Source: CAIXSC01 sp046349915 (lineage in GTDB: Bacteria; Planctomycetota; Planctomycetia; Pirellulales; Pirellulaceae). From it: 64,000 bases of DNA. The notes under the pieces were generated by a model that searched no databases, had not been told where the DNA came from, and saw nothing but the letters and a program-made list of their open reading frames with translations. This document shows positions 63,582 to 64,000 of this stretch, one piece after another. The DNA lies in the NCBI GenBank assembly GCA_046349915.1, contig JAXMBL010000007.1, positions 62,001-126,000 of the forward strand, read 5' to 3'. Numbering within the stretch: the first letter of the stretch is position 1; every line of letters begins with the position of its first letter. The position numbers and the translations under genes are program-made.

Positions 63582-64000
63582 TCAAGACGTCGCCTTGGCC
63601 GACTCGACTCGATAGGGCTCGTAAAGGCCCCAGGGGTAAACGAGTGCTTGCGTCCAACCAAACACCAGGTGAGTGAGTGCCGCGATGTGCGGCGGGATCT
63701 CGGTCACTATCCAGTTGCCGCCAAACAGCAGCGGTTGCAGCCACGACAACACCACGTAGTAGTTCACGATCCAGACCGCGATGGCCAACACCGATGCGAT
63801 GGCCATGCGTTTGCCCAAGCTGGCCCCCGCCGCGTACTTGGTCAGCACGACATGGAACAAGATGCCCAGCAGCATGCCGGTGCCGATGTACAAGCAACAG
63901 CCAATCGCCAGCGCCAGGCCGCCGTTCTCCATCAAGTCCGCCTCCATCGCCCGCTTGCCCATGCCAAACGTGAGATAGATTTGGATCAGCTTGAGCGGAG
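63582..64000 (-). CDS. Membrane protein of the cbb3 locus (5' end beyond window)
   Basis: The frame is open to the window edge: upstream of ATG 63962 it reads PLKLIQIYLTFG, so the gene probably starts outside. The sequence has three to four membrane helices (GGLALAIGCCLYIGTGMLLG, ILFHVVLTKYAAGAS, IASVLAIAVWIVNYYVVLSW, HIAALTHLVFGWTQALVYPW) and ends ESAKATS. It lies 43 bp upstream of CcoN and may be an oxidase-associated protein. No family was recognised. Confidence 0.7.
   Translation of the reverse strand, partial: PLKLIQIYLTFGMGKRAMEADLMENGGLALAIGCCLYIGTGMLLGILFHVVLTKYAAGASLGKRMAIASVLAIAVWIVNYYVVLSWLQPLLFGGNWIVTEIPPHIAALTHLVFGWTQALVYPWGLYEPYRVESAKATS

Overview
The window looks like chromosomal DNA of a planctomycete, most likely of the order Pirellulales. 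The evidence is the family content: a DUF1552/DUF1592 pair, DUF1080, a TIGR02996 repeat-companion protein, a YHYH protein, large Ser/Thr kinases with fused extracellular modules, an ECF sigma factor overlapping a kinase gene, and secreted proteins with the N-terminal LEDRRML/LEGRRM motif. No rRNA, tRNA, CRISPR array or insertion sequence was recognised.

Layout. 1-2000: the tail of a Gfo/Idh/MocA oxidoreductase and a YHYH protein. 2088-10331: a giant minus-strand secreted protein (dockerin-like repeats, Ig/CARDB-like region, RHS/YD repeats, 14 FG-GAP motifs, RHS core) broken by one in-frame TAG. 10396-16200: a PQQ-type propeller, two small secreted proteins, a Sel1/C39-like protein and a leucine-rich-repeat protein. 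16248-24073 (minus): a sulfotransferase coupled to an MprF-like aminoacyltransferase, a small ORF, a VIT1/CCC1 transporter and the DUF1552/DUF1592 pair. 24467-30466: an RTX-like protein, a helical-repeat protein with a DUF4349 lipoprotein, a secretin-N-like protein and a lipoprotein. 30703-33976: an ECF sigma factor overlapping a kinase that carries an anti-sigma-type zinc motif. 34450-38688 (minus): a HAF-repeat protein and a duplicated propeller-like protein.

38906-47284 (plus): a five-gene module of SWIM zinc finger, HEAT-like protein, MoxR AAA+ ATPase, DUF5682 protein and VWA protein. It is the best candidate here for a poorly characterised system. The MoxR ATPase and the MIDAS-containing VWA protein form the expected chaperone-like core. 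SWIM, HEAT and DUF5682 are probable recognition, scaffold or effector parts.

47285-54141 (minus): a DUF1080-CapA fusion, a SASA esterase, a redoxin and a kinase with two SUMF1 domains. 54253-56895: a homocysteine S-methyltransferase family protein and two envelope proteins. 57186-64000 (minus): a cbb3 oxidase locus (CcoN, CcoO, a CcoS-like protein, a 58-residue CcoP-anchor-like peptide, a CcoI copper ATPase and a UreH-type membrane protein). No c-type CcoP, CcoG or CcoH is visible in it.
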